This document shows, one piece after another, positions 49,138 through 49,636 of a stretch of 49,636 bases of DNA. Made by a program: the position numbers and the translations under genes. The notes beneath the pieces are model-generated. The model was not told the DNA's origin, did no database searches, and saw nothing but the letters and a program-made list of their open reading frames with translations. The first letter of the stretch is position 1. Each line of letters starts with the position of its first letter. The stretch is from Clostridium sp. Marseille-P2415 (GTDB taxonomy: Bacteria; Bacillota; Clostridia; Lachnospirales; Lachnospiraceae). The DNA is taken from assembly GCF_900155545.1 (NCBI RefSeq), contig NZ_LT732526.1:981413-1031048 (forward strand), read 5' to 3'.

Positions 49138-49636
49138 TTATCCTCCCGCCCCTGAGTGCGGTAAATGTGCCCTCAGAAAGAGTGTTATTATGCACTCCCC
49201 TTCCCTCCGCCATCATTACTGGCTTCTTTGGTACTATGAGAGTGTCCGACTGCCTGTGACTCCTTTGATTTCCTCCTTGTCATCGTTGTACGTCATACCT
49301 GCATGCAGCAGTTATCTGCTTTGCAGGAAATCACAGGCTCTCTCCAGTTGACTGATTAGTCATTGTAAAACATGATTGGCCCTTGGACTCCGTCAAAGCC
49401 ATAACAAACTCGCTTAACGCTTGTTATGATGTTGCCTTCCGCATGGATAAACTGCGTCGGCCTTTAAGACTTTGTAAAATTTCGAAGCTCGATAGCATTG
49501 CAACCCTGTTTCCTGACTGTCTACGCTTAGCCTTGCCTGTTACCAGACAACACCCAAGACTCGCTAACGGTGGCTCGCTACGCCTTGCCGTATGGGATTT
49601 CCACCCACTAAACCAATCGCCCTTTTCTGGACGCGC

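Larger units (their letters stand above)
47740..49636 (-). mobile_element. Group II intron, 5' end at or just beyond the window edge
   Basis: On the - strand: a 5' ribozyme region (49636-49138) with many inverted repeats, an open reading frame for the reverse transcriptase/maturase, then domain V (47812-47780) and domain VI ending near CTAAAC at about 47740. The first bases at the window edge read GCGCGTCC, close to the GTGCG start typical of group II introns, so only a few bases should be missing. Confidence 0.85.

Overview
The window looks like a chromosomal segment of a low-to-mid GC, spore-forming Clostridia member. Lachnospiraceae is most likely, in the Lacrimispora / Clostridium saccharolyticum range. 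The reasons are an N-terminally extended L27 next to the Prp protease, a glmS ribozyme, a YtvI-type sporulation membrane protein, a Firmicutes-type LexA/YneA pair with GAACATATGTTC boxes, and AGGAGG ribosome sites throughout. This placement is inference from gene content; no 16S or marker comparison was possible.

Layout. 1-1894: a complete IS1182-type insertion sequence whose left inverted repeat starts exactly at base 1. 2000-8779: a mostly housekeeping run on the + strand (HlyD-like membrane protein, YggS/YlmE, SepF, AroB, LspA, RluD, cytidylate-kinase-like protein, flavin-reductase-fold protein). 9019-11939: on the - strand, a secreted wall-binding-repeat protein and glmS with its self-cleaving ribozyme and promoter. 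12036-17364: a carbohydrate/glycerol-phosphate type ABC importer (ATPase, two permeases, lipoprotein) plus a HAD phosphatase. 17468-20731: two exported envelope proteins, an NlpC/P60 hydrolase and an LCP ligase, which share an unusual IGPG-type motif in disordered tails.

20751-25267: an arsenic operon (arsR-acr3-arsD-arsA-arsC) bracketed by two diverged direct copies of a ~115-bp element that ends in a long palindrome. 25489-29068 is accessory and decayed: a YHYH-motif secreted protein, unidentified gene debris, a small internally duplicated protein, a broken topoisomerase III (topB) N-terminus, a Phd/ParE-type toxin-antitoxin pair, an unassigned structured-RNA candidate (about 28263-28463), and a pair of interleaved 13-bp inverted repeats (28681-28736) upstream of a complete tyrosine recombinase (29069-30124).

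30185-34804: YtvI, a divergent TetM/EF-G-like GTPase, and the divergent yneA-like/lexA pair under four SOS boxes. 34826-34979: a cluster of strong hairpins between convergent genes. 35005-39457: the - strand block rplU-prp-rpmA / obgE / yhbY-nadD-yqeK-rsfS (ribosome assembly and NAD synthesis). 39508-47320: an MFS transporter, then on the - strand a radical-SAM protein, its DUF2344 partner, RNase G/E, TrkA and TrkH. 47579-49636: an orphan IS1182-type end, a truncated gene fragment, and a group II intron whose 5' end appears to lie at or just beyond the last base.

Both edges fall on multicopy mobile elements, which suggests the window is a contig that broke at repeats. The strongest leads are the structured RNA and the interleaved repeats in the 28.2-28.8 kb gap, the repeat-bracketed ars operon, and the shared IGPG tails.
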